A stretch of 64,000 nt of DNA from Agarivorans gilvus. Its GTDB lineage: Bacteria > Pseudomonadota > Gammaproteobacteria > Enterobacterales > Celerinatantimonadaceae. The notes below the pieces were generated by a model, which was given only the letters and a program-made list of their open reading frames with translations, was not told where the DNA came from and ran no database searches. The stretch covers positions 1,512,501 through 1,576,500 of the forward strand of contig NZ_CP013021.1 of assembly GCF_001420915.1 (NCBI RefSeq). Direction: 5' to 3'. The first letter of the stretch is position 1; each line of letters begins with the position of its first letter. Made by a program: the position numbers and the translations under genes. Positions 46,865-59,939 of the stretch are shown here, one piece after another.

Positions 46865-47008
46865 GCAGTCAAGCGTTACCAGCATGTTAACAGCCTTGAG
46901 GCCACTTTTGTTTAGTCCTATTAGTTGCCAGAAACAGTATGCTAATATGCTGCCATCTAGCGTGAATACCAGATATCCTTTCGCCAACTTGCGAGGCTTT
47001 AATAGCTG

Positions 47009-48709
47009 ATGATTTTGAGTGATTTTTCCCTGTTATTGTCTTTAGCTCAACAAATGAGTGTTTTTCTGGTGATTGCCTACCTATTAAGCAAAACTCCAGC
47101 CTTTCTACCTCTCAGTAATTTGTCGCCGCGCTTACCCAATACCTTCATCTTATATTGTTTATTTTCGGGCTTTTGTATTTTAGGTACTTACTTTGGTTTA
47201 GCCATTGATGATGCGATTGCCAATACCCGAGCGGTAGGTGCGGTATTAGGCGGTTTATTGGGTGGGCCAGTGGTAGGCATTCTGGTCGGCTTTACCGGCG
47301 GTATTCATCGCTATTTCATGGGCGGCTTTACCGATTTAGCCTGCGCCATTTCAACCACCCTTGAAGGCTTGGTTGGGGGGCTATTTCACCTGTGGATCCG
47401 CCGTCGCAGCAGCCATAATGAGCATCTATTTTCTCCTTCTATTGCGTTTGTGGCCACCCTGCTGGCCGAAGCCTTGCAAATGCTGCTAATTTTGCTCATC
47501 GCGAAACCCTTCGAGCAGGCCCTGCACCTAGTGGAAGTGATCGCCCTGCCGATGCTGACAGCTAACTCGGTTGGCGCGGCGCTGTTTATGATGATGATCC
47601 GCGATAGACGCCACCTCTACGACAAATTTACCAGCCATTCATCGGCAAAGGCCTTAAATTTGGCCCAGCGCATGGTAGGCACCTTTCATGACGGCTTTAA
47701 GCAGGCCGATGCCATCCGTATTGCTAACATCATTCGCGAAGAAACTGGCGTATCGGCGGTAGCCATCACCGATACTCAGCAAGTATTGGCCTTTACCGGC
47801 TTGGGCGAAGATCACCACAAAGCCAACCGCCCCATCGCATCTAAACAAACCCATCAAGCCATTAACGAAAACAAAATCGTCTTCGCCGATGGTGTAGAAG
47901 AACCCTACCGCTGCAGTTCCAGTGACAAATGCCCCTTAGGTTCATCCTTGGTAGTGCCGATTCGAGGTGGCGAGAATGAGGTAATCGGTACAGTTAAACT
48001 GTACGAATCTAAACGTCGCTTATTTCTTCATATAAACCGCGCCCTAGGCGAAGGCATCGCTAAAGTCATCGCCGAACAGGTGAGAGAAAGCCAGGTTCAG
48101 CATCAGCAGCAGCTGCTTACCGAGGCAGAGCTGAAGCTAGCCAGAGCCCAAATTAACCCCCACTTTTTATTTAATGCACTAAATACCATTAGTGCCGTGG
48201 TCAAGCGCGACGCCAACGCAGCGCGGCAGCTAATCGCCGATTTAGCGCTGTTTTTACGGGTCAACCTCAAGCGTAATCAACAAACCACCCGCCTTAGTGC
48301 TGAGTTGGAGCATGTAAATGCTTACTTACATATTGAGCAGGTGCGCTTTGCCGACCGCTTAGTGATTAAACAAGATATTGCCGAAGATTTTTTACAACTA
48401 GAATTACCCACCTTCACTCTGCAGCCGCTGGTTGAAAACGCCATTAAACACGGCACCGCACACTTACTAGAGACCGGGGAAATCACCATATATAGCCGAG
48501 TACATAATGGTATTAAACAGTTAGTGGTGGAAGACAACGCCGGTCTATATGAGCACCCCGACCAAGCCACCCACGAAGGCTTGGGCATGCACATTGTCGA
48601 TACCCGCCTGCGTAATGCCTTTGGTAGCCACTACGGCCTAAGTGTAGAATGCCAATTAAACCAATATACACGGGTAATTATTTCACTGCCGAGGGAGCCT
48701 AAGCCATGA
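47009..48709 (+). CDS. LytS/BtsS-type sensor histidine kinase
   Basis: 566-aa membrane kinase. N-terminal 5TM-LYT sensor region (about 1-200, with the GGLLGGPVVGILVGFTGGIHRY signature). GAF-like domain (about 220-365; includes CSSSDKCPLGSSLVVPI). His_kinase domain with the phospho-acceptor in ARAQINPHFLFNALNTI (about residue 391). HATPase_c with N-box LQPLVENAIKHG. Architecture equals E. coli BtsS (YehU), which senses external pyruvate. Its stop overlaps the response regulator start (ATGA). With the downstream CstA-family gene it forms a sensing/uptake module. Confidence 0.9.
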   Translation: MILSDFSLLLSLAQQMSVFLVIAYLLSKTPAFLPLSNLSPRLPNTFILYCLFSGFCILGTYFGLAIDDAIANTRAVGAVLGGLLGGPVVGILVGFTGGIHRYFMGGFTDLACAISTTLEGLVGGLFHLWIRRRSSHNEHLFSPSIAFVATLLAEALQMLLILLIAKPFEQALHLVEVIALPMLTANSVGAALFMMMIRDRRHLYDKFTSHSSAKALNLAQRMVGTFHDGFKQADAIRIANIIREETGVSAVAITDTQQVLAFTGLGEDHHKANRPIASKQTHQAINENKIVFADGVEEPYRCSSSDKCPLGSSLVVPIRGGENEVIGTVKLYESKRRLFLHINRALGEGIAKVIAEQVRESQVQHQQQLLTEAELKLARAQINPHFLFNALNTISAVVKRDANAARQLIADLALFLRVNLKRNQQTTRLSAELEHVNAYLHIEQVRFADRLVIKQDIAEDFLQLELPTFTLQPLVENAIKHGTAHLLETGEITIYSRVHNGIKQLVVEDNAGLYEHPDQATHEGLGMHIVDTRLRNAFGSHYGLSVECQLNQYTRVIISLPREPKP

Positions 48710-49443
48710 GAGCCGTCATCGTCGACGATGAACCGCTAGCCCGCGAAGAACTGTTTGAAATGCTTCAGGCCTACCCCGAACTTGAAGTGGTGGCCCAGTT
48801 TGGCAATGCCATAGAGTGTTTAAAAAACCTCAAGCAGCTACAGCCAGACATTCTCTTTTTAGACATAGAAATGCCGCAAGTGAGCGGCTTAGAACTGGCC
48901 AACATGCTAGATAGCGAGAATGCGCCAGCGATTGTCTTTGTTACCGCTTACGACCAGTTCGCCTTAGATGCCTTTGAGCAAAACGCCGTAGACTACCTGC
49001 TAAAGCCGATTAACCAACAACGCCTGAACAAGTCTATTCAACGCCTACAAGAACGCCTTGCTCGTAACGACGGCGGCCAAGAACAAGCACAGCATAGCTA
49101 CCAAAATATGCTAAAGGGCCAGGAACTTAAACTGATCCCTTGTTACTTTCAACAGCGGGTTAAACTGGTTCGCCTCGAAGACATCGAGTATGCCTCCAGT
49201 GATGTCAGCGGCGTGCATGTCACCACCAAAAACGGTACCTACCATACTCAGCTCACGCTAAAGGTATTGGAAGAAAAATCCTCCCTGCTGCGCTGCCATC
49301 GGCAACACCTAGTGAATGTAGAAGCCATTTCCGAAATAGCCATGGAAGACAACGGTGGAGCTCAATTATTTACCCGCAGTGGTCAGCAACTGCCGGTAAG
49401 CCGCCGTTATTTTAAAAGTATTAAACAGCACTTTGGCTTATAA
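48706..49443 (+). CDS. LytTR-type response regulator (BtsR/YehT-like)
   Basis: 245-aa regulator. Receiver domain 1-120 with acidic pocket D7-D8, phospho-acceptor Asp53 (LFLDIEMP) and Lys in LLKPI. C-terminal LytTR DNA-binding domain about 140-245 (IEYASSDVSGVHVTTKNG; LRCHRQHLVNVEAI). It overlaps the kinase gene by 4 bp. The likely target is the CstA-family gene 150 bp downstream, analogous to BtsR control of the pyruvate transporter gene btsT in E. coli. Confidence 0.92.
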   Translation: MRAVIVDDEPLAREELFEMLQAYPELEVVAQFGNAIECLKNLKQLQPDILFLDIEMPQVSGLELANMLDSENAPAIVFVTAYDQFALDAFEQNAVDYLLKPINQQRLNKSIQRLQERLARNDGGQEQAQHSYQNMLKGQELKLIPCYFQQRVKLVRLEDIEYASSDVSGVHVTTKNGTYHTQLTLKVLEEKSSLLRCHRQHLVNVEAISEIAMEDNGGAQLFTRSGQQLPVSRRYFKSIKQHFGL

Positions 49444-49456
49444 CTCATCACCACTT

Positions 49457-49537
49457 AGCTTTTTAGCCCGCCGCTAAAAAGCTATTTCGACCACTCAGCA
49501 ACACATAGCGCCGCTTAGTGAAACAGCGGCGGCGCTA
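49457..49537. repeat. Two inverted repeats between response regulator and CstA-family genes
   Basis: First: perfect 11-bp stem AGCTTTTTAGC / GCTAAAAAGCT (49457-49483, 5-base loop). Second: TAGCGCCGC / GCGGCGCTA (49506-49514 and 49529-49537). The first may terminate the btsSR-like transcript; the second is GC rich and could be a second hairpin or a protein-binding site. They lie 55-135 bp upstream of the transporter start. Confidence 0.55.
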
Positions 49538-49592
49538 AGAAACCCTTTTCACTACACTGTGCTCGATTACAACTAAGTATTGAGAGGACAAC

Positions 49593-51080
49593 ATGCTTTG
49601 GTTTCTAGTTTCAGTTGCTGCACTACTCGGCGGCTACTTCATCTACGGGGCTTTCGTAGAAAAGGTCTTTGGCATTAAAGAAAAACGACAAACGCCTGCT
49701 TACACCAAGCAAGATGGTGTTGACTACGTGCCGATGTCGAAGAAAAAAGTGTACTTAATCCAACTACTCAACATTGCTGGTGTGGGCCCAATCTTTGGCC
49801 CAATCATGGGCGCTTTATACGGCCCAGCCGCGATGTTATGGATTGTTGTAGGCTGTATATTTGCTGGCGCTACTCACGACTACTTCTCAGGTATGTTGTC
49901 GGTACGCAATGGCGGCGCTTCGGTTCCTGCATTATCAGGCCGCTACCTCGGTAAAAGTGCTCGCCACTTTATGAACCTCTTCGCCATTGTATTGCTGCTA
50001 CTAGTGGGCGTGGTATTTGTGTCGGCTCCTGCGGGAATGTTAACCAACCTTATCAACGACCAAGCCGGTGTAAGCCTTGGCCTAGGTACCATGGTCAGCG
50101 TTATTTTCATTTACTACATCATTGCTACCATTGTGCCCATCGACAAAATCATTGGTCGCTTCTACCCCTTGTTTGGCGCGCTGTTAATCTTTATGTCGGT
50201 AGGTCTAATTACCGCTGTAGCATTTTCTAGCGAGCACCAAGTGATGGGCAGCTTTGAAGTCAGCCAAATGTTCAGCAACATGAACCCTAATAACTTACCG
50301 TTATGGCCTGCGCTATTTATTACCATTGCCTGTGGTGCTATCTCTGGTTTCCATGCTACTCAGTCACCGCTGATGGCGCGCTGCGTAGAAAACGAGAAAA
50401 ACGGTCGCTTCGTATTCTATGGCGCAATGATCGGTGAAGGGGTTATCGCCCTTATCTGGTGTGCTATCGCTCTGTCATTCTTCGATTCTGTTGAAGGTTT
50501 ACAAGCCGCTGTATCAAGTGGTGGGCCAGGTAAAGTGGTTTATGATGCTTCATTCGGTTTATTAGGTGTATTTGGTGGAATCTTAGCTTTCCTTGGCGTA
50601 GTGATTCTGCCTATTACCTCTGGCGATACGGCCTTCCGTTCAAGCCGCTTAATCTTGGCTGAATACTTCAACCTATCGCAAAAACCGATTAAGAACCGCT
50701 TACTCATCGCCCTTCCTATCTTCGTGATTGGCGGTATTCTTACTCAGGTAGACTTCGGTATTATTTGGCGCTACTTCGGTTTCGCCAACCAAACTACCGC
50801 AGTAATGATGTTATGGACAGCCACTGCCTACTTGTTGCGTCACAATAAATTCCACTGGATCACTACGGTACCAGCGATGTTTATGACCACGGTTGTGACT
50901 ACCTTCATCCTTAACTCAAGCACTTTAGGTTTTGGCCTACCGATGACCATCTCAACCGTTGCGGGTGTGGTATTCACTCTAGTGATTACCGGCCTACTAA
51001 TTGCCAAACTCAAAGGCATTGGTGAAGACGACTTAGATGAAGTGGACGCTCCTAGCCTAAAATCGGCTAACGAAGCCTAA
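49593..51080 (+). CDS. CstA-family transporter (pyruvate/peptide uptake)
   Basis: 495-aa integral membrane protein of the carbon-starvation CstA family, about 13-14 hydrophobic segments. Family signature: VYLIQLLNIAGVGPIFGPIMGALYGPAAMLWIVVGCIFAGATHDY, then ALSGRYLGKSA and the GDTAFRSSRLILAEYF block. It is the short CstA subgroup (about 480-500 aa, against about 700 for E. coli CstA and BtsT). The upstream LytS/LytTR pair suggests induction by an external carbon source such as pyruvate. AGAGGA precedes the ATG. Confidence 0.9.
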   Translation: MLWFLVSVAALLGGYFIYGAFVEKVFGIKEKRQTPAYTKQDGVDYVPMSKKKVYLIQLLNIAGVGPIFGPIMGALYGPAAMLWIVVGCIFAGATHDYFSGMLSVRNGGASVPALSGRYLGKSARHFMNLFAIVLLLLVGVVFVSAPAGMLTNLINDQAGVSLGLGTMVSVIFIYYIIATIVPIDKIIGRFYPLFGALLIFMSVGLITAVAFSSEHQVMGSFEVSQMFSNMNPNNLPLWPALFITIACGAISGFHATQSPLMARCVENEKNGRFVFYGAMIGEGVIALIWCAIALSFFDSVEGLQAAVSSGGPGKVVYDASFGLLGVFGGILAFLGVVILPITSGDTAFRSSRLILAEYFNLSQKPIKNRLLIALPIFVIGGILTQVDFGIIWRYFGFANQTTAVMMLWTATAYLLRHNKFHWITTVPAMFMTTVVTTFILNSSTLGFGLPMTISTVAGVVFTLVITGLLIAKLKGIGEDDLDEVDAPSLKSANEA

Positions 51081-51096
51081 ACACTTCAGAGCAAAA

Positions 51097-51125
51097 CTAA
51101 AAAAGCCGCTACTGCGGCTTTTTTT
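51097..51125. terminator. Bidirectional terminator
   Basis: Stem AAAAAGCCGC / GCGGCTTTTT with TACT loop and a long T run on the plus strand, A run mirrored on the minus strand. It separates the transporter gene from the convergent pseudouridine synthase gene. Confidence 0.9.
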
Positions 51126-51129
51126 ATGG

Positions 51130-51819
51130 CTAAGATTTCGCTCCCAAAGAAGGAAAAGGCTGTAACCAAGGCTGCAACAAACTGGCGATTTTTTCCTGTA
51201 TTTGATACTCAGTAAACTCGCCGTCTAAGTTATCTAAACCTACATAGCTCAACAGCTGCTGCTGCCAAGTAAATTGCAAGGCAAAGGCGTGTAAATAACC
51301 GCGCTGGGCCGCATCACCACCATAACGGCTATCACCAAGAATGGGGGCGCCCAGGCTTTTCAGTGCTACACGTAGCTGGTGGGTTCGCCCGGTATGCGGT
51401 TTTAACAAGAACAAGCGTCGCCTAGGCATTAAGGAATAGCTAAAAAACTGCGTCACCGCCGGATTACTTAAGGTATGTCCCAACTTCCAACTGCCATTGC
51501 GGGCTTTTAGCATGTCGCCTTTGATTAAGCCCTGTTTTTTCTTAGGTTTATGGCTGGCAATCGCTAAATAATACTTATTAATTAAGCCTTGGCTAAATAA
51601 ATCCTGAAAGCTGGCTGCCGCGGCTTTGTTTTTCGCCAATATCAACAGGCCGGAGGTTAACTTATCCAATCGATGTACTGGCCATAAGTCCTGTTCAAAC
51701 TGCTGACGCGCCAATTCAACCACGCCAAGCTGCCCAGACTCAGTATGAAAATTAAGCCCTGAAGGCTTGTTCACAATAATAAAATCGTCGTGTTCTGCCA
51801 CTAAACGAAGCGCTTGCAT
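51130..51819 (-). CDS. RluA-family RNA pseudouridine synthase
   Basis: 229-aa synthase lacking an S4 domain. The catalytic Asp52 lies in VHRLDKLTSGLLIL; RTHQLRVALKSLG and ILGDSRYGG are the other family motifs. It most resembles the uncharacterised TIGR01621 subgroup of RluA-like enzymes. The target (tRNA or rRNA uridine) cannot be stated. Monocistronic. Confidence 0.88.
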   Translation of the reverse strand: MQALRLVAEHDDFIIVNKPSGLNFHTESGQLGVVELARQQFEQDLWPVHRLDKLTSGLLILAKNKAAAASFQDLFSQGLINKYYLAIASHKPKKKQGLIKGDMLKARNGSWKLGHTLSNPAVTQFFSYSLMPRRRLFLLKPHTGRTHQLRVALKSLGAPILGDSRYGGDAAQRGYLHAFALQFTWQQQLLSYVGLDNLDGEFTEYQIQEKIASLLQPWLQPFPSLGAKS

Positions 51820-51886
51820 GGGCTAATTCCTAATAAAATACCCGAGCATTATCACTAAGCCGCTTGGGAAAACAAGCTGTGCTGGC

Positions 51887-55618
<3,732 letters not shown>

Positions 55619-55645
55619 GGTGCTCCCGTTTTACCTAAACTGTTA

Positions 55646-56272
55646 TTAACTTCGACTACTCAAAAGCAAACGAATTCCCAAACTCACCAATACCACGCCC
55701 ATGGTTCGGTCAAACCAATGGCCTACTTGCATAAATTTACTCCGCACGCGTGCAGTACTAAACAGCCAAGACACCATGCAAAACCACAGCATCGTTGCTA
55801 GCACCATGTACAAACCATAAGCCAATTGCACCGGCCATGGCGTACTGGTTTGTATCACTACGGTAAATAGCGATAAGAAGAACAAGGTGGCCTTGGGATT
55901 TAAACCATTGGTCATGAATCCACTGATGAAAGCGCGGCGATCGCTTAATTTAAGCTCTGGCGAAACAGCGAGCTCTGGCATTTGTCTCTGCTTAGCTCGC
56001 AAGCCCTGAATACCAATCCAAATAAGATACGCAGCGCCCATCCATTTGATTATATTAAACAACCAGATGGATTGAGAAATAATAAGACCAATGCCTAATA
56101 CTGAATAACAAACATGAACCAAAATACCGCAGCCAACGCCAATTGAAGTGAAAATGGCTGAACGACGCCCTAGGGAAATACTATTTTTAAGCACTACCGC
56201 CAAATCGGGACCAGGCGATGCCACCGCCAACAAATGCACCACCACCACGGTTAAAAATTCACTCCAGAACAC
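55646..56272 (-). CDS. LysE/RhtB-family amino-acid exporter
   Basis: 208-aa membrane protein with about six hydrophobic segments. The family signature at the N terminus is ASPGPDLAVVLKNSISLGRRSAIFTSIGVG, followed by NGLNPKATLFFLSLF. Members export homoserine, threonine, lysine or related metabolites; the substrate here is unknown. It follows the DUF748 gene's start region and has no obvious operon partner. Confidence 0.9.
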   Translation of the reverse strand: MFWSEFLTVVVVHLLAVASPGPDLAVVLKNSISLGRRSAIFTSIGVGCGILVHVCYSVLGIGLIISQSIWLFNIIKWMGAAYLIWIGIQGLRAKQRQMPELAVSPELKLSDRRAFISGFMTNGLNPKATLFFLSLFTVVIQTSTPWPVQLAYGLYMVLATMLWFCMVSWLFSTARVRSKFMQVGHWFDRTMGVVLVSLGIRLLLSSRS

Positions 56273-56736
56273 AAGCCATCCTTATCTATGTTGAAACTCT
56301 AAGCCTAGCATTAATAACAAACTGAATAGGCAAACTCAACGGCCACTATTCATCATCACTTAAATATAGCAAAAAACACCTGAGACCCAGAGAGTTTTCA
56401 AAGCACTAAGCCAATAAAAACAACACGTTAAAAACTCCAACTGTAGATATAAAACTCAATTAAAAGAGCTTATTTGGGTGATAAACATCAGAAAATGAAC
56501 AGGACAAAGGCGAACGAGCATTGGCTGGCTCTACACTATATTCCCAATAGCGTGCTCTGGTAAATCGAGCCGCAAACAACACTCGAGATAAACTGGATGC
56601 AAAAAGATTTAACCCGAAGCTCCGCGAATAGGCTTGCCCCATAAACAGCATCAACTTCGGCTAACTCAGTGCGAGGACAGCTAGACTATTTGCGCTCAAT
56701 AGCGCCAAAGCGCGAGGTTGTAACGTAGAGCCTTGA
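56273..56736. other. Long intergenic stretch with an unsupported ORF
   Basis: About 460 bp between the LysE-type gene and the HD-GYP gene end; both flanking genes are on the minus strand. A 64-codon minus-strand frame (56460-56654) has no ribosome site and I recognise no family, so I do not call it. The region reads as degraded or regulatory DNA; no hairpin terminator of the HD-GYP gene is obvious. Confidence 0.35.
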
Positions 56737-59654
56737 CTATGCGTTCTGCGGCAAATAATCGTTAATGTCTACCTCATCTATCTGCTCTGGTTTGAGATAG
56801 GCCTTGGCGTAATCCAAGTAAATGCCCGAGTTTAAAAACAAGGCGAAGATATCCGCATCAATATGCTGGTCATCACACATAAAACGCATAATTTTTAGTG
56901 ATTGGCTCAAACTCTTACCCTCTTTATAGGGGCGGTCTACCGCGGTGAGCGCTTCAAAAATATCGGCAATCGCCATCATTCTTGCGGTGATTGGCATCTG
57001 TTCTTTAGTGAGCTGCTTCGGATAACCACTGCCATCCATTTTCTCATGGTGACCACCAGCAATTTGCGGCACGCCTTTTAAGTGATCAGGGAAAGGCAAC
57101 TTATCGAGCATAATTATAGTTTGTACAATGTGGTCGTTAATTTTGTAACGCTCTTCTTCGGTTAAGGTGCCGCGAGCAATACTCAAGTTATACAGCTCAC
57201 CGCGATTATACTTAAACTCAGGCACATTCAGCTTAAAGCCCCAAGGGTTATCATCGCTGATCTTCTCATCTTCGCGCCGATGAATAATGTGCTCAGGTTT
57301 ATCGGCCAGTAGGAACTCGGTGACCGGTAAACTACGCGGTGGCTCATTGCGGCGATCCAACTCCATATGTGACAGCCCTAAACGATCATCTAGAGTACGC
57401 TGCCAAGTGCGCTGCCCAATTTGTTGCAAGCGTTGAATGTCTTGTGGCTCCATAAACTCGCCGCCTATATTCGCTTTGGCGACAAAGGCAAACTCCTCGT
57501 CTAACTGCTGCAGGGTTTGCTCTAGCTGTTGCTGCAACTGTTGCTGCTGTTCGGCACTCACCCCCTTGGCAATTTGCTGCCAATAATCTAACTGGGCATC
57601 ACGCTTAAGCACTTCAAAGCGAGTTCTAATTTCATGAATACGGTCATAAATCGTCTCAAGCTTAGTGGCCTTATCAACCACGTATTCAGGGGTGGTTACC
57701 TTGCCGCAATCATGTAACCAACTAGCAATATATAATTCTTCCCACTGCGCCTCACTCATTGAGAAGTCGGCAAATACCCCCTGTTGTTGCTCAACTGCCG
57801 CCGAGGCTAACATCTTAGTCAGCTCGGGCACCCGTTGGCAGTGGCCACCGGTATAGGGTGACTTAGCATCAATCGCTCCCGCCGTTAAACGAATAAAGGC
57901 TTCCAGTAAGTTCTTCTGCGTTTCGATTAAATGTCGGTTCTCAATGGCCACAGTCACAAGGCTACTCAAGGCGTCAATAAATGACAGAACCCGAGGCATA
58001 ACCTTACGCTGCTGAAAACTAAACGCCGCGCTCATGCCTACTAACTTTTGTTCTTGGTTAATCAGTGGCGCAACGACCATCGCCAGAGTTTGTTCTTGAT
58101 ATTCAAACTGTACAAATTTGGTGGTGGGGCTGGTTGTGCCGTCCAGCAAGTGCTGCACTAGCGGCTGTGACAAAGTATCACTATAAGAAAAAGCCGTAGG
58201 CAACAGGAAGTCTTTAGCTGGTTTCGTTTGCAGTACAAACTGTTGGTCTTGCTTCAACCAAATCGCGCCATACTCCATACCCACAATGGTTTGCATCTCC
58301 TGAACACTTTTCTTCAATAAGCGTTCAAAGTTATCTTCTTCACCCAACATAGTTGAAACATCAGCAAACTGTTTAATGGTCTTTTTGAGCTGTTCGGTGA
58401 TACGGCTTAATTGGTGAACTTCTAAAACGACTGAATGCACCTGCTTAGTGGCGTCGAAATCAAAAGCCATTATCGCTTCGTTCTGCTTCATTAACTCTTG
58501 CAAAGGCGTTGCCACTAAACGTGCCACATACCAAGCGACAGGAATCGACAACAGGATAATTAACAAGCTATACAAGATGGATTGATCGCGGGCAAAGCGC
58601 GCGTCGGTTAATACTTCATCCTCGGGTGAAACCAAACCCAAGTGCAGCCCTTCGATGGGTGCGGCTTCCCCGAGTCGGTATTTAGCTTAATTTCTACCAG
58701 CTGGCCAATCCAATCTTCATGTTCGCCTTCGATGGTAAAGTTGACTTGGTGATTTTGCGAATATTCGGCCAAACGAGAGATCACCCCAAAGTCCTGACTA
58801 TCTAACCGCGGTAAAATGACCTGCTCATTATCAAATTTAATGTGCTCAGCTATCCAATCTGGGCGTTGATGAGCCAGCACTGAAAAGTCCTTATTAAACA
58901 ATACCAGCAAAGAAGATGGGCTAATCAAGTTCTTGTGCAAACTACTGGAAACACTGGCCAGCGTAATATCGGCACCAACCACCATGTTAGCCTGAGTATT
59001 TGCTCGCGCAAACGTCACGCCGACTTGCTTAGTGGTATAAAACACGTAAGGAGCCGTAGCCACCACCATGGTGGGTTGCTGCATCGCCAATTTAAACCAG
59101 GGTCGTTGGCGAGGGTCAAGGCGATAATCGCGTTGAGTATCATCGATAATCGGCTGCAACTGCTGATCAAAAAAGAGCTGCTGAGATAGCCCATTAATTA
59201 CTTGGCTGACCAACAGAACCGCCCCCTCGGGCGCTTGCACTAGCGCTTTTTTTTCTGCTGAATCGAGGGCTCTAACTAAGTAAAAATCACCATTCTGATA
59301 ACCCATGTAAATGGCCGACAAGCCGCGCTGCTGACGCAAAGTGGCATATAGCATCGGCAGCCAACTTTGTTGATCTTGCTGCAACTGCTTAATCGTTAAG
59401 TTCATCGCAGCTAAACTACTCACAAAGTGCTGAGCGGGGAAAATCACACTCTCTAGTTCTGCTACCGTGGCTCGCCCCACTTGGTCCAGCGCTCGCGCTT
59501 GGTTTTGTGCCACCATATCGCTGATATGTAAGTAATTGATGGTGCCAATCACCAAACCGCTAGAAAATAGCATGATGATCATTACCACTACCAAGTGGAG
59601 TTGAAATGAAAATCGTCGCGAATTCCGCTTTGTATCTGAGGATTTGGAGGTCAT
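56737..59654 (-). pseudogene. Cache-GAF-HD-GYP cyclic di-GMP phosphodiesterase-like protein, frameshifted
   Basis: Predicted membrane receptor that hydrolyses cyclic di-GMP. The upstream frame (58608-59654) gives an N-terminal transmembrane helix (about 20-45) and a periplasmic Cache-type sensor (DDTQRDYRLDPRQRPWFKLA; VTFARANTQANMVVGADI). The downstream frame (56737-58641) gives a second transmembrane helix, a GAF domain (EYGAIWLKQDQQ) and an HD-GYP domain with HD at about 648-649 (SWLHDCGKVTTPEYV) and GGHHEKMDGSGYPKQL. They join if one C is added to the run at 58668-58671 (plus strand), reading GEAAPIEGLHLGLVSPEDEV, for 972 aa. The HD-GYP motif is complete, so activity is plausible if the break is an assembly error. 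Confidence 0.87.
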
Positions 59655-59939
59655 TAGCTATCCTAGCCCTATTAACGTCACCTATTGAGCAATAATTCAA
59701 CTATTGCAAGCTAAACCGATATACGCAAGATAAAATGCCTATTTTTTATGTTGTTATGTATCTAGGGCGGTACATTTACTTGACCTCAAACAACGCCTTA
59801 TTGCTTAAAAAAAACCTAAACTGGTATTTCTGTGCAATAAAAAACCATCAGCAAACAGCACAATCAGTGGATCCTTAATGTTAGTGCGGCCATTTAGCGT
59901 TATAATCTCAATCAATTTACTAGTTAAGAGAGTTACAAC

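Noticed and set aside
46785..47008. TyrR box upstream of aroF-tyrA
   Set aside because: I found TGTTAA and GTAACG fragments but not the paired TGTAAA-N6-TTTACA arrangement.
56460..56654. 64-codon minus-strand frame in an intergenic gap
   Set aside because: No ribosome site, no recognised domain, atypical composition; kept only as part of the intergenic description.
56655..56736. Integron attC-like site (GTTGTAACG core)
   Set aside because: No matching inverse core, no hairpin of the right size and no integrase or cassette array around it.
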